Assembly (NCBI RefSeq): GCF_022637555.1
Contig: NZ_CP093342.1
Coordinates: 2,790,001 to 2,854,000, forward strand
Source: Microbacterium sp. H1-D42
Lineage (GTDB): Bacteria; Actinomycetota; Actinomycetes; Actinomycetales; Microbacteriaceae
Length of the DNA: 64,000 nt
Direction of reading: 5' to 3'
Position 1 is the stretch's first letter. The number at the start of each line of letters is the position of its first letter. Under the pieces are notes generated by a model. It searched no databases. It saw only the letters and a program-made list of their open reading frames with translations, and was not told the DNA's origin. Positions 10,835 to 19,269 of this stretch are shown here, piece by piece. The translations under genes and the position numbers were made by a program.

Positions 10835-11491
10835 ATGCCCAGTGATCCTTCTCGCCCGTCTCAGCGCCCTCTGACGCGCCGCGAGCGTCGGCGCATGGAG
10901 GCGGGCGCTGTGCCGCGCATCCTCACGGTGTGCACCGGCAACATCTGCCGCTCACCGCTGGCGGAGGTGACCCTTCGGGCGCAGCTGAGGGACCTGCCGG
11001 TTCAGGTGCACAGCGCCGGAACGAACGCGATGGTCGGGCATGGCATGACGCCGCAGGCCGCCCAGTTGGCCATCAACGCCGGCGCGGACCCGGCTGATGC
11101 TGACGGCCATCAGGCCCGCTATCTCGTCGAGCCGATGCTGCTCGAGGCCGACCTCGTGCTGACCATGACCCGCGAGCATCGCGACGCCGCTGTACAGCTG
11201 ACGCCGAGCAGATTTCGACAGGTGCTGCCGTTGCGCGAGTTCGGTCGACTCGCCGCCGCCCTGCCCGATGCGCAGATCCGCGCAGCGGCTGAGAATGCCG
11301 GTCCGGTGCCGTCCGACCGCGTCGCCGCAGTCGTGGCTGCATTGGTCAGCAGCCGAACCAGCGAGCCGACGCCCGACGATGACATCATCGACCCCTACCG
11401 CCAGCCCGACGCGGTCTACCAGCAGTCCGCCGACGAGATGCTCCCAGCGATCAGAGAAGTCGAGCGCGTCGTCCGGCTTGCGCTGGCGTGA
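10835..11491 (+). CDS. Low-molecular-weight protein tyrosine phosphatase
   Basis: 218 residues. The active-site loop CTGNICRS (Cys33 to Arg39, the CX5R signature) lies after a basic N-terminal extension of about 28 residues; the general-acid aspartate is in IIDPYRQP near residue 185. In capsule and exopolysaccharide loci such enzymes (Wzb-type) dephosphorylate the BY-kinase, here encoded at 29741-31360, and so tune chain length or export. The extra acidic-poor insert before the DP motif makes it longer than typical (~150-200 residues). Likely cytoplasmic. Confidence 0.9.
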   Translation: MPSDPSRPSQRPLTRRERRRMEAGAVPRILTVCTGNICRSPLAEVTLRAQLRDLPVQVHSAGTNAMVGHGMTPQAAQLAINAGADPADADGHQARYLVEPMLLEADLVLTMTREHRDAAVQLTPSRFRQVLPLREFGRLAAALPDAQIRAAAENAGPVPSDRVAAVVAALVSSRTSEPTPDDDIIDPYRQPDAVYQQSADEMLPAIREVERVVRLALA

Positions 11492-11522
11492 CCCTGCGCG
11501 CCGACAGCGATCATCAGCGCGG

Positions 11523-12521
11523 TCAGAACTGAGGGCGCTCCCCGTGCAGGCTCTCGTACACGTCGCCGATGAACTCAAGGACGCCGTCAGGACCGCTGAC
11601 CGGGCCGCCGGCGAGCATTCCGTCCATGCCGAACAGCACTGCGGACGGGGTGGCCGCGTACCCGAGCGACTGCGCGACCAGTCGCTGAGGATCGTGCAGC
11701 GACATCGGATGCGCGGTCTCAGCGATCGGGGTGTCATCGGGCTGTGCCGTGAGAATGAGCCGGATGTCCACCTCGGGCAGCAGCTCACGCCACCGCTCGC
11801 GACTGCTGATCGTGCTCGTGCATGACCCGCAGGTCGAGCTCACGGCGAGCAGCAGCATCGGGCGCAGCGAGCTGAGCTCTCGGAGCGTCTGAGTCGACCC
11901 ATCGGCGAGTGTGACGGGGATCGCCGGGGTGAGCGAGCGGATATAGTCCAATTCGCCGTCGGATGCCACGGCGATGGGCTCTTGTGCGTTCACCGACACC
12001 GCCTCGCTCGGTTCCGGCCACATGACGAGCAGCACTGTGATCGCCGCCGCGAGCAGCACTGCTACCCACGCCCACCCTGCGGGGCCCAGCGCCGCAAGCG
12101 AGCCACCGAGCAGCGGGAGCGCCCACATCGTGGCGACAGCGGCGACACCGAGCAGTGTCAGCCAGGCGTTTCGCACCACGGTGACCGCCGTGATCCTCTT
12201 CGTGCTGCCGAAGCATGCGCAGGACGCGTCCGGCGTGGCGCGCAGCGTGCGGAACACCAGAACCAGATAGGTGCCCATGAGCGCGGTCGCGATGATCGCC
12301 GCGATCACGCCAGCCCATCCGCCGGTGACGAGCAGGACGATCCCGAGCGCCAGCTCGCCCCACGGGTGCAGCCGCGCGACCCATTGCTTCTGCAGCGCCG
12401 CAGGCACTCCGAGCCGGCTGAACTCATCGAGGTCGGCGGGGCCGCGCAACTTGAGCACGCCGGAAGCGATGAGCACACCGCCCAGCAGCAGAGCGGGGCC
12501 GACGAAGAGGGCGGAGATCAC
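11523..12521 (-). CDS. MauE/DoxX-like membrane protein fused to a thioredoxin-fold domain
   Basis: 332 residues. Residues 1-~165 have five hydrophobic segments and the MauE motif SCACFG; the C-terminal ~150 residues are thioredoxin-like with CGSC (SSTCGSCT) and a cis-Pro motif ATPSAVLF. Closely related to the truncated gene at 1-908, with which it shares the phrases HPWGELALG, TRKRIT/STKRIT and LDYIRS. It is the last gene of a minus-strand set: GT4, nucleotidyltransferase, PqqD-like protein, then this gene nine bases on. A thiol-disulfide exchange function across the membrane is inferred from MauE and thioredoxin; the target may be the exported cysteine proteins at 986 and 20436. Confidence 0.82.
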   Translation of the reverse strand: MISALFVGPALLLGGVLIASGVLKLRGPADLDEFSRLGVPAALQKQWVARLHPWGELALGIVLLVTGGWAGVIAAIIATALMGTYLVLVFRTLRATPDASCACFGSTKRITAVTVVRNAWLTLLGVAAVATMWALPLLGGSLAALGPAGWAWVAVLLAAAITVLLVMWPEPSEAVSVNAQEPIAVASDGELDYIRSLTPAIPVTLADGSTQTLRELSSLRPMLLLAVSSTCGSCTSTISSRERWRELLPEVDIRLILTAQPDDTPIAETAHPMSLHDPQRLVAQSLGYAATPSAVLFGMDGMLAGGPVSGPDGVLEFIGDVYESLHGERPQF

Positions 12522-12530
12522 GCTCTCATG

Positions 12531-12806
12531 CTAACCGTCGGCATAGGCCAGAAGGCCGAGTCGCACGAGGTCATCGAGGAACGCGTGGACGTGCACGGCA
12601 ATGTCATCCTGTTGCTCTTCGGTGGCGCTCGCGACCTGCGCCACGACGTCCGCGATGGAGACGGCAGTGTCGTCGGGGATCGTCCGCCAGATCAGCGCAG
12701 AAACGTCCGCGAGTACGGTGATGGGCCCAGACGGCAGAGGTGCCGCATAGACGACCTCTCCGTCATCGACCACGCCACATGATTCCGTCCGGTGCACTCG
12801 CGTCAT
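12531..12806 (-). CDS. PqqD-type (RiPP recognition element fold) protein
   Basis: 91 residues. The pattern GEVVYAAPLPSGPITVLAD-VSALIW with a following tVs-IADVVAQV and a C-terminal VHAFLDDLVRLGLL matches the PqqD family, a winged-helix domain that binds leader peptides in PQQ and many RiPP systems. PqqD-like proteins also occur in glycan loci without a known peptide substrate. The ATG overlaps the stop of the upstream nucleotidyltransferase gene (ATGA) and the MauE-thioredoxin gene follows after nine bases, so it is translationally embedded in that operon. No radical-SAM, protease or precursor-peptide gene is visible beside it, so a RiPP role is not supported. Confidence 0.78.
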   Translation of the reverse strand: MTRVHRTESCGVVDDGEVVYAAPLPSGPITVLADVSALIWRTIPDDTAVSIADVVAQVASATEEQQDDIAVHVHAFLDDLVRLGLLAYADG

Positions 12807-13690
12807 CGCTGCCTCCGGAAGGGGCGCGTGATCATCGCCGCTGTCTCGCGCAGCCCGACACCCGCGCGTGCGAAGAACTCGCGGACGACCTCAGCCCGTG
12901 AGGGCGCATGGCCGAGACGGCGCGCGAGACGGTCGGTGTTGACGAGCGGCGCCTGGGCGACGACCCGGAGCCTTCCGGGCAGGTTGGGCTGTGCGATGAC
13001 TCGCCCCCACCACTCGGCGACCCGCGGACCACCCTGCGACGTCGCCTTCCACAGCCGGTACTCCCGGCGATCGCGATACCGCTCGAGGTCTCCCTCGGCC
13101 GCCGCGAACGCCACCTCGGCGTGCAGCCGCGCGACGAGGCTTCGCGCCCGCGCCTGCGCGTCGTCGTCGAGCTCGCTCCATGACCGCGGCAGCCCGCCCT
13201 TGCCGCGGGCGGAGTTCAGCACGAGGATGACGGACTGCGCGTCGAGGCTCGGCGCCGCGAACGGGATGCCGGCAGATTCCCGCCGGGTGTGGTCGAGCCA
13301 GAGCTGCTCGAACGCCTGCTGATCGCTCAGCCCGATACCGGGGAATCGTCGATGCAGATCGAAATATCCCCAGGTGTCGTGGGCGTAGGTCTGGGCGTGC
13401 TCGAACGATGAGCCGAACCGAAATGTGCTGTACAGCCGCCATCCCTGTGTCAGCAGCGCGCTGTGCAGCGCCGGGATGCGGTGCGGGTCGACCAAGGCAT
13501 CGACATCCGAGCCGTACCGCGGAGTCGGGTGCAAGGCGGGGTCGGTCGCGGCGCCCTTGATATGCAGCATCCGCACCCCGGCGTCGTCGGCGATCACCTG
13601 CACGGCGGCACGTGCCAGCCGCAGTCGGATGCTCACGGGCACCTTGCTCGTCGGACGCACGGGAGCCGCCTCCGGCGCGGATTCGGTCAC
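12803..13690 (-). CDS. Nucleotidyltransferase family protein (NTP_transf_5-like)
   Basis: 295 residues from GTG 13690. The core reads MLHIKGAATD and, about 20 residues later, RYGSDVDALVDP, the G-S-x-D-x-D catalytic layout of the pol-beta-type nucleotidyltransferase family PF14907. Members are frequent beside PqqD-like genes and glycosyltransferases in polysaccharide loci, but their acceptor is not known. Seventeen bases separate it from the preceding GT4 gene and it overlaps the PqqD-like gene, so it sits in the middle of a four-gene operon. It could nucleotidylate a protein or small molecule linked to the glycan; that is speculation. Confidence 0.78.
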   Translation of the reverse strand: MTESAPEAAPVRPTSKVPVSIRLRLARAAVQVIADDAGVRMLHIKGAATDPALHPTPRYGSDVDALVDPHRIPALHSALLTQGWRLYSTFRFGSSFEHAQTYAHDTWGYFDLHRRFPGIGLSDQQAFEQLWLDHTRRESAGIPFAAPSLDAQSVILVLNSARGKGGLPRSWSELDDDAQARARSLVARLHAEVAFAAAEGDLERYRDRREYRLWKATSQGGPRVAEWWGRVIAQPNLPGRLRVVAQAPLVNTDRLARRLGHAPSRAEVVREFFARAGVGLRETAAMITRPFRRQR

Positions 13691-13707
13691 GCCGTCAGCC
13701 TAGACGA

Positions 13708-14976
13708 TCACGACGTGCGCGCCGCCGCAGCAGTACCGGTCACCGCATGGAACGCCGCCAGCGCACTCGGCGCTTCGACGCTCGGCACCTGAAGCGGGAC
13801 GATCGGCACGCGGACGACGGGGACGACCGGGCGATTGACATTGATGACGTCGCGGTAGAAGTCGGCATGAACGGCCGCGATCTCGGCGTCGTCGAGCAGA
13901 CCGGGTGTCTGAGCGGCGGCGATTCCCAGTCGCACGCGCAGCGCGGGCCTCTCAGCAAGGCGGTGCAGCGCCGCAGCCAGGGCATCCGTGTCGCGTGGGG
14001 TCACGCGTAGCCCGTTGTGTCCGTCGCGAACCCATTCCACGGGTCCCCCCTCGTCGGCGACGACGAGAGTCGTGCCGGCAGCGAGGCATTGCAGCACGTT
14101 CTGCCCCATCGGCTCGGCGCGCTGCGAGTACTGCACTGCGATATCCCACGAGGCCAGCAGAGGCGCGATGTCATCTACGTGGCCGAGCATGTTCACCCGG
14201 TCGGCGATCCCGAGCTGCTGTGCGCGCTCACGGAGTTCCATCGCGAAGTCGGTGTGCTCGAACAGGGCAGCCCCCGCGAAGTCAAGCTGCGCATCGCCGT
14301 CCGGGAATGTCTGCGCGAATGCCTCGAGGAGAGCCATCTGCCCCTTCCACGGGTCGAGTCTTGCGAGCATTCCTATGCGAAGCGGCCCTGCGGTGTTCCG
14401 CGGCAGGCGGAACCTGCCCAGACCAGACGGGCTCGGGATCACCGCCGTGGCAGCACCCTCACGGAGGAATTCTCGGGCGGTGTCGAGCGTGCCGTTCGCG
14501 TTGGCGACGACGCCGTCAGCGCGGGGCAGCACGAGCTTGGTCATCATGCGGTATCCGAACGCCCCGAGGGCTTCGGGGGTGATGTGATCGCGCAGGTGGA
14601 CGACGAAGGGGCGGCGGGTGCCGAGTGCGGCAAGGGCCCCGTATGCCGCAGACCGGGTGGAGTTGGCGACCACGAGGTCGCTGTGACGCACGACAGGATG
14701 CCAACGCGTGGCGGCTGCCTGAATCACCAGACGGGTCATCACGTTCAGCATCCGGAGCGGGCCACCTGAGCTGCCACCCGACACCTGCCGGACACCGCGC
14801 GTGGATGTGCTCATTCCTTCGAAGACGTTCTCATCCTCTTCGGCGGGGATCAGCAGACTAGCCTGCCATCCGGACTCCGCATCGAGCAGCCGTCTGAGCG
14901 CCAGTTCGGCGCCGCCGGCCACCGTCGTATGCGCGAGGTGCACGATGTGCGGGCTCGCGGAACGCGAAACGTCCAT
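13708..14976 (-). CDS. GT4 family glycosyltransferase
   Basis: 422 residues from ATG 14976. N-terminal acceptor half begins HIVHLAHTTVAGGAE; the donor half includes IGMLARLDPWKGQMALLEAF and the E-x7-E region around GQNVLQCLAAGTTLVVADEGG. These are GT-B retaining transferase traits; the donor is not predictable. First gene of the minus-strand operon with the nucleotidyltransferase, PqqD-like and MauE-thioredoxin genes. Its start codon is directly preceded by two GGGG blocks ten bases apart. Confidence 0.85.
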   Translation of the reverse strand: MDVSRSASPHIVHLAHTTVAGGAELALRRLLDAESGWQASLLIPAEEDENVFEGMSTSTRGVRQVSGGSSGGPLRMLNVMTRLVIQAAATRWHPVVRHSDLVVANSTRSAAYGALAALGTRRPFVVHLRDHITPEALGAFGYRMMTKLVLPRADGVVANANGTLDTAREFLREGAATAVIPSPSGLGRFRLPRNTAGPLRIGMLARLDPWKGQMALLEAFAQTFPDGDAQLDFAGAALFEHTDFAMELRERAQQLGIADRVNMLGHVDDIAPLLASWDIAVQYSQRAEPMGQNVLQCLAAGTTLVVADEGGPVEWVRDGHNGLRVTPRDTDALAAALHRLAERPALRVRLGIAAAQTPGLLDDAEIAAVHADFYRDVINVNRPVVPVVRVPIVPLQVPSVEAPSALAAFHAVTGTAAAARTS

Positions 14977-15036
14977 CCCCAGAATTCCCCAGCAATCCCA
15001 AGCTCACGGCCCCCAAAGCCGTGCTCCCTGTCCCCA
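14977..15036 (-). promoter_or_regulatory. Repeated GGGG motifs before the GT4 start
   Basis: On the minus strand GGGGAATTCTGGGGATG runs into the start codon at 14976; two more copies, TTTGGGGGCC near 15012 and CTTGGGGACA near 15032, lie upstream. The block next to the ATG is too close for a ribosome binding site. The layout nearly matches GGGGATTATTGGGGATG at 21078-21094 before another start codon. A small hairpin CACGGC..GCCGTG (15005-15023) overlaps one copy. Ten-base spacing suits a regulator that binds tandem sites on one DNA face. Confidence 0.35.
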
Positions 15037-15134
15037 AGGCGGCGTCCGTCCCCCGACATCAACCACCGAAGATCTGCGCCCGCAGGGAGCGTGAGCGCAG
15101 TCTATTGTGGTGACTAGCCTACAGGGGAGTCGCG

Positions 15135-17090
15135 TTGCGCGTAATGAGAATCTCTCACAGCGCCACGGTGGGGCCGTGGCGCGCGCGGGAGCGGACACTC
15201 GTTCTTCGCGGTGAGAACATCCGGTTGGTCACGGCCCGGCATTGGCATGCCGGGGGCGTGCCGGTATCGATCGACGCCGACGCGGAACCGTGGGTGCTGC
15301 CGGCGCGCACGTTCGGCCACCATCCCGCGCTGTTCTTGTACTCCCCCGCGACGCTGTGGCGCGCGCTGGGTGGGGATTTCGACGTGATCGACATCCACGA
15401 AGAGCCGTTCGCCCTCGCCACGGCCGAGATCCTGTTGATTCGGTGGCTGCGCCGACAGCGGGCACCGTACGTGCTGTACTCGGCGCAGAACATCTCCAAG
15501 CGCTATCCGCTGCCGTTCCGCTGGCTCGAGCGCGCAGCGCTGCGCGGGGCGTCGGGAATCTCGGTGTGCAATGCCGAGGCCGGTGTGATCAGCGTGACGA
15601 AGGGGTTCCCCGGTGAGCCGCGATTGATCCCGCTTGGCGTCGACGTCGAGCCGCTCTCGGCTGCTGGCCATCGACCGGCGCATGGCGAGCGCGACGTCGC
15701 GGTGGTGGGCTTCGTGGGACGGCTGGTCGAGGAGAAGGGCGTCCAGGTGCTGCTGGATGCTGTCGCGGCGCAGCCGACGCTTCGCGCGCGGATTGCCGGC
15801 AGTGGACCGCTCTCGACCGAGATCAATGCGCGCGCGACCGAACTGGGGATCGCCGACCGGGTCGAGTTCGTCGGCGCGATCGCACCGGATCGAATGGGAG
15901 AGTTCTACGCCTCACTGGACGTGCTGGCCGTGCCATCGGTACCCACAGCGAGCTGGACGGAGCAGTTCGGTCGCGTGGCCGTCGAGGCGATGGCAGTAGG
16001 TGTGCCGGTCGTCGCCAGTGATGCCGGCGCCCTGCCGGATGTCGTCGGCGGGGCGGGGCTCGTGGTGCCGCACGGTGATGCCAGCGCGCTCGGTGAGGCG
16101 TTGGTGCGGGCTGCCGGACCCGATCGAGTGGCGTTGCAAGCAGCGGGCTTCGCGCGCGCCGCGGAGTGCTCATGGGAGGCCGTGGCGGATCAGTATCAGG
16201 CGCTGTACCGCTCGGCGGCGCAGCAGGTGGATGCTGATGTGCACGGCGTGGAGGTGATCGTGGTCGCCTATGGCGGCCCCGAGATGCTGGAGCGAGCGCT
16301 GCGACCTGTTGCCACACTGCCTGTGACGGTGATCGACAACTCGTCCATGCCCGAGATCCGTGACCTGTGCGCTGCACTGGGAGTGCGCTACATCGACCCC
16401 GGGGCCAATCTCGGCTTCGGCTCCGCGGTGAATGTGGGGTTGCGCGACCGGCTGCGCCCGCACGCCGACGTGCTGCTGCTGAATCCGGATGCGGTGATCA
16501 CGTCGGACGATGTGCATCGTCTGCGTGTGTCGCTGCGCGCTGATGAGTCGCTGGCGACCGTCGGGCCCACGCAGGTCGACGAAAGTGGTGTGCGAGCCCG
16601 TGTGCGCTGGCCGTTTCCGTCGCCGTTCGGTTCGTGGTCGGATGCCCTCGGAATGGGGCGTCTGCGCAGCGACAAGGCCGGGTTCGTCATCGGTTCGGTG
16701 CTGCTGCTGCGCGCGGAGGCGCTCGCTCAGGTCGGCGGCTTCGATGAGCGGTACTTCCTGTACGCCGAGGAGACCGACTGGTCGTACCGTGCCCACCTGC
16801 TCGGGTGGCGCCATGCGGTCGACGACACCGTGCAGGCGATGCACGTGGGCGCAGGCACGAGTTCAGATCCTCGACGTCGGGAGGCGATGTTCTACGCCTC
16901 GCAAGAGCGGTATCTGCGCAAGCACTTCGGTGCGGCGGGCTGGGCCTCCGCCCGACTGGCCGGCTGGATCGGGGCATCCGCACGTGCTCTCGTGCTCTCC
17001 GGCGAGCGCGGCGCTGCCGCGCGACGGCGGGCGGCCGTCTACCGGCTCGGACCGGTGCGCGTCGAGCGACGTTTTCGGGGTGAGGCGTGA
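15135..17090 (+). CDS. Two-domain glycosyltransferase: GT4 fused to GT2
   Basis: 651 residues from TTG 15135; GGGGAG five bases upstream supports this rare start. Residues 1 to ~370 are a GT4 (GT-B) unit: IPLGVDVEPL, VGFVGRLVEEKGV, and FGRVAVEAMAVGVPVVASDAG. Residues ~375-640 are a GT2 (GT-A) unit of the rhamnosyltransferase kind: VEVIVVAYGGPEM, NLGFGSAVNVG, LLLNPDAVI, GSVLLLRAEALAQVGGFDE and YAEETDWSYR. One polypeptide may thus add two successive sugars, one retaining and one inverting. Starts a plus-strand operon with three further transferase genes joined by four-base overlaps. Confidence 0.9.
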   Translation: MRVMRISHSATVGPWRARERTLVLRGENIRLVTARHWHAGGVPVSIDADAEPWVLPARTFGHHPALFLYSPATLWRALGGDFDVIDIHEEPFALATAEILLIRWLRRQRAPYVLYSAQNISKRYPLPFRWLERAALRGASGISVCNAEAGVISVTKGFPGEPRLIPLGVDVEPLSAAGHRPAHGERDVAVVGFVGRLVEEKGVQVLLDAVAAQPTLRARIAGSGPLSTEINARATELGIADRVEFVGAIAPDRMGEFYASLDVLAVPSVPTASWTEQFGRVAVEAMAVGVPVVASDAGALPDVVGGAGLVVPHGDASALGEALVRAAGPDRVALQAAGFARAAECSWEAVADQYQALYRSAAQQVDADVHGVEVIVVAYGGPEMLERALRPVATLPVTVIDNSSMPEIRDLCAALGVRYIDPGANLGFGSAVNVGLRDRLRPHADVLLLNPDAVITSDDVHRLRVSLRADESLATVGPTQVDESGVRARVRWPFPSPFGSWSDALGMGRLRSDKAGFVIGSVLLLRAEALAQVGGFDERYFLYAEETDWSYRAHLLGWRHAVDDTVQAMHVGAGTSSDPRRREAMFYASQERYLRKHFGAAGWASARLAGWIGASARALVLSGERGAAARRRAAVYRLGPVRVERRFRGEA

Positions 17091-18229
17091 TGCACATCGT
17101 GCAGATCATCCCCGTCATCGGCTCGGGCTCCGGCGTCGCCGGCAGCGCGCAGCACCTGAGCACCCAGTTCCGTGAGCTCGGGCACACCGTCGAATCCTTC
17201 ACGGCCGACGCCGCACGAGGACACGCCCGACGGCAGTTCCGATCGCTGTTCATGCACCGCCTGTCACGGGTCTGGTACGCGGTGGAATTCTCGATCGCAG
17301 GCACGCGAAAGGCCAAGCGATTCCTCGCCGAGCGTCCCGACGCCGTCTCGATCTGCCACAATGCCGTCATGACGGGCGACGTCTACGTCAACCATGGGAT
17401 CGTGTTCGCCGCCATGCAGGCGCGCGGAAACCTCGTCTGGCGGATGCTGCGCAATCCCCTGCACACCTTCACCTTCTTTCGGGACCGCGTCCGGTACCGG
17501 GGCCACGCGCACCGTGCGATCGTGGCGCTCACCGATGGCGAAGTCGACACACTCAAGCGGGTCTACGGCAGAGTCGCTGCGCCGGTCACCGTCATTCCGC
17601 ATGGGGTGGATCTCGAGCGGTTCACTCCCCCGACGCCCGCGCAGCGTCTCGCCGCCAGGGCCGCGCTCAACCTCGATGACGAACATCGCGTGGCGCTGTT
17701 CATCGGCCACGAGTTCGATCGCAAGGGCCTGTCAGACGCGATTGCCGCGCTTGCGCACGCGCCGACGGCGATGCTGCTCGTCGTCGGCGGATTCGCCTCG
17801 GCCATCCAGCAGATGCGCGAGCATTCCGAGAAGATCGGCGTGGCCGAGCGGGTCCTGTTCGTGGGCCCTCGCACCGACCTGCCGTCGTACTTCGCGGCAT
17901 CCGACATGTTCGTCTTCCCCACCCTCTACGAGTCGTACGGACTCGTCATCACCGAAGCTCTCGCGAGCGGCGTGCCTGTGATCGCCACGCGCGTCGGCTG
18001 CGCGCCCGACGTCATCGTCGACGGCGAGAACGGGTATCTGACCGAGCGCGACCCGGCGTCGATCGGCGATCTGATGGAGCGCGTCGCGGCAACCGACATC
18101 TCCGGTTGGCGCGATGCGTGCCGCGCCAGCGTCGAGCACCTGACCTGGCGGGCGACGGCGGAAAAGTATGTGGAGCTGCTCGCTCGGGTGGCGCCGGAGC
18201 GAGCCTCGACCGAGGAGGTCGCCGGGTGA
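17087..18229 (+). CDS. GT4 family glycosyltransferase
   Basis: About 380 residues; GTG 17087 and ATG 17090 are both in frame and overlap the previous stop. N-terminal IVQIIPVIGSGSGVAG, then VIPHGVDLERF, ALFIGHEFDRKGL, and ESYGLVITEALASGVPVIATRVG with the E-x7-E catalytic/donor motif. A cytoplasmic transferase acting on the lipid-linked repeat unit. Coupled to both neighbours by GTGA overlaps, so stoichiometric expression with the GT4-GT2 fusion is likely. Donor sugar cannot be told from sequence. Confidence 0.88.
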   Translation: MMHIVQIIPVIGSGSGVAGSAQHLSTQFRELGHTVESFTADAARGHARRQFRSLFMHRLSRVWYAVEFSIAGTRKAKRFLAERPDAVSICHNAVMTGDVYVNHGIVFAAMQARGNLVWRMLRNPLHTFTFFRDRVRYRGHAHRAIVALTDGEVDTLKRVYGRVAAPVTVIPHGVDLERFTPPTPAQRLAARAALNLDDEHRVALFIGHEFDRKGLSDAIAALAHAPTAMLLVVGGFASAIQQMREHSEKIGVAERVLFVGPRTDLPSYFAASDMFVFPTLYESYGLVITEALASGVPVIATRVGCAPDVIVDGENGYLTERDPASIGDLMERVAATDISGWRDACRASVEHLTWRATAEKYVELLARVAPERASTEEVAG

Positions 18230-19269
18230 CCGCGCTGCGCATCCTGCACGTGATGGTGTCGGATCGATTCGCCGGCGTCGAACAGTTCGTCCGCCGCCTG
18301 GCATCCACGCAGGCAGCCGACGGACACCAGGTGTACGTCGCGGGCGGCGCGCCCGAGATGCTCGCCCGCCCGCTGCAGGATGCGGATGTGCGCTTCGCGC
18401 CCGCCGCGAACCTGCGCGAGGCTCTGAAGGCGATCCGCTCGACCGAGGTCGATGTCGTGAACTCGCACATGACGTCTGCAGATCTAGCGGCTGTGCTCAG
18501 TCGTCTGGCTGGGCGCCAGCGTCCAGCTCTGGTCTCCACCCGTCATTTCGCGATGCGTCGCGGGTCACGCGGGCCGGCTGCCGCGTACCGGCTGATCGAG
18601 CGGATGCTGGATGCCGAGATCGCGATCAGCAAGGCCGTGGCCGACTCGATCCATGTGCCGTCGACGATCGTGTATCCGGGGGTCGATCCGGTGGATGCCG
18701 AGGGCGCGGTGCGTGAGCGCACGGTGCTGATGGCGCAGCGCCTGCAGCCTGAGAAGGACACCGCGCTGGGCATCCGTGCCTTCGCGGTGTCTGGCATCGC
18801 CGACGAGGGATGGCGACTGCAGATCGCCGGGGTCGGTGCAGAAGAGGCCGAGCTGCGCAGGCTGGTCGATGAGTTGGGAATGAATGACTCCGTGACGTTC
18901 CTCGGTTTCCGCGACGACCTGCCACAGCTGATGGTCAGAGCGGGGATGCTGCTGGCCACGGCGCCGTACGAGCATTTCGGGCTGACAGTGCTGGAAGCCA
19001 TGGCTTTGCGACTGCCAGTTGTCGCGAGCGGTGCGGCCGGGCACGCTGAGATGCTCGGCGATGTCGCAGACTCGGCACTATTTGTCCCTGGGAACAACAA
19101 TGCCGCGGCCGAACAGTTGAGGCGTCTTGCAGGTATTGGCCCCATCATGCGCTCACGCATCGCGGCTGCCCAGCTTGAACAACAGAAGCGCTCGTTCACG
19201 CTGCGGGCGCAGGCCGACGGCACTGAGGCGGTCTATCGCCGCGCCATCGCGGAGAAGGGCACAGCGTGA
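18226..19269 (+). CDS. GT4 family glycosyltransferase
   Basis: 347 residues from GTG 18226, inside the previous stop and preceded by GAGGAGG. LRILHVMVSDRFAGVEQF at the N-terminus, IVYPGVDP, VLMAQRLQPEKDTAL and HFGLTVLEAMALRLPVVASGAAGH give a complete GT-B GT4 protein. The GVEQFVRRLA glycine-rich loop is the usual acceptor-side contact. Third member of the four-transferase operon. The last ~60 residues have fewer GC-rich codons than the rest, a slight composition shift only. Confidence 0.87.
   Translation: MTALRILHVMVSDRFAGVEQFVRRLASTQAADGHQVYVAGGAPEMLARPLQDADVRFAPAANLREALKAIRSTEVDVVNSHMTSADLAAVLSRLAGRQRPALVSTRHFAMRRGSRGPAAAYRLIERMLDAEIAISKAVADSIHVPSTIVYPGVDPVDAEGAVRERTVLMAQRLQPEKDTALGIRAFAVSGIADEGWRLQIAGVGAEEAELRRLVDELGMNDSVTFLGFRDDLPQLMVRAGMLLATAPYEHFGLTVLEAMALRLPVVASGAAGHAEMLGDVADSALFVPGNNNAAAEQLRRLAGIGPIMRSRIAAAQLEQQKRSFTLRAQADGTEAVYRRAIAEKGTA

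Noticed and set aside
12531..13690. Lasso-peptide or other RiPP gene cluster, because of the PqqD-like gene
   Set aside because: No asparagine synthetase, transglutaminase-like protease, radical-SAM enzyme or precursor-like small ORF is next to it; neighbours are glycan genes.
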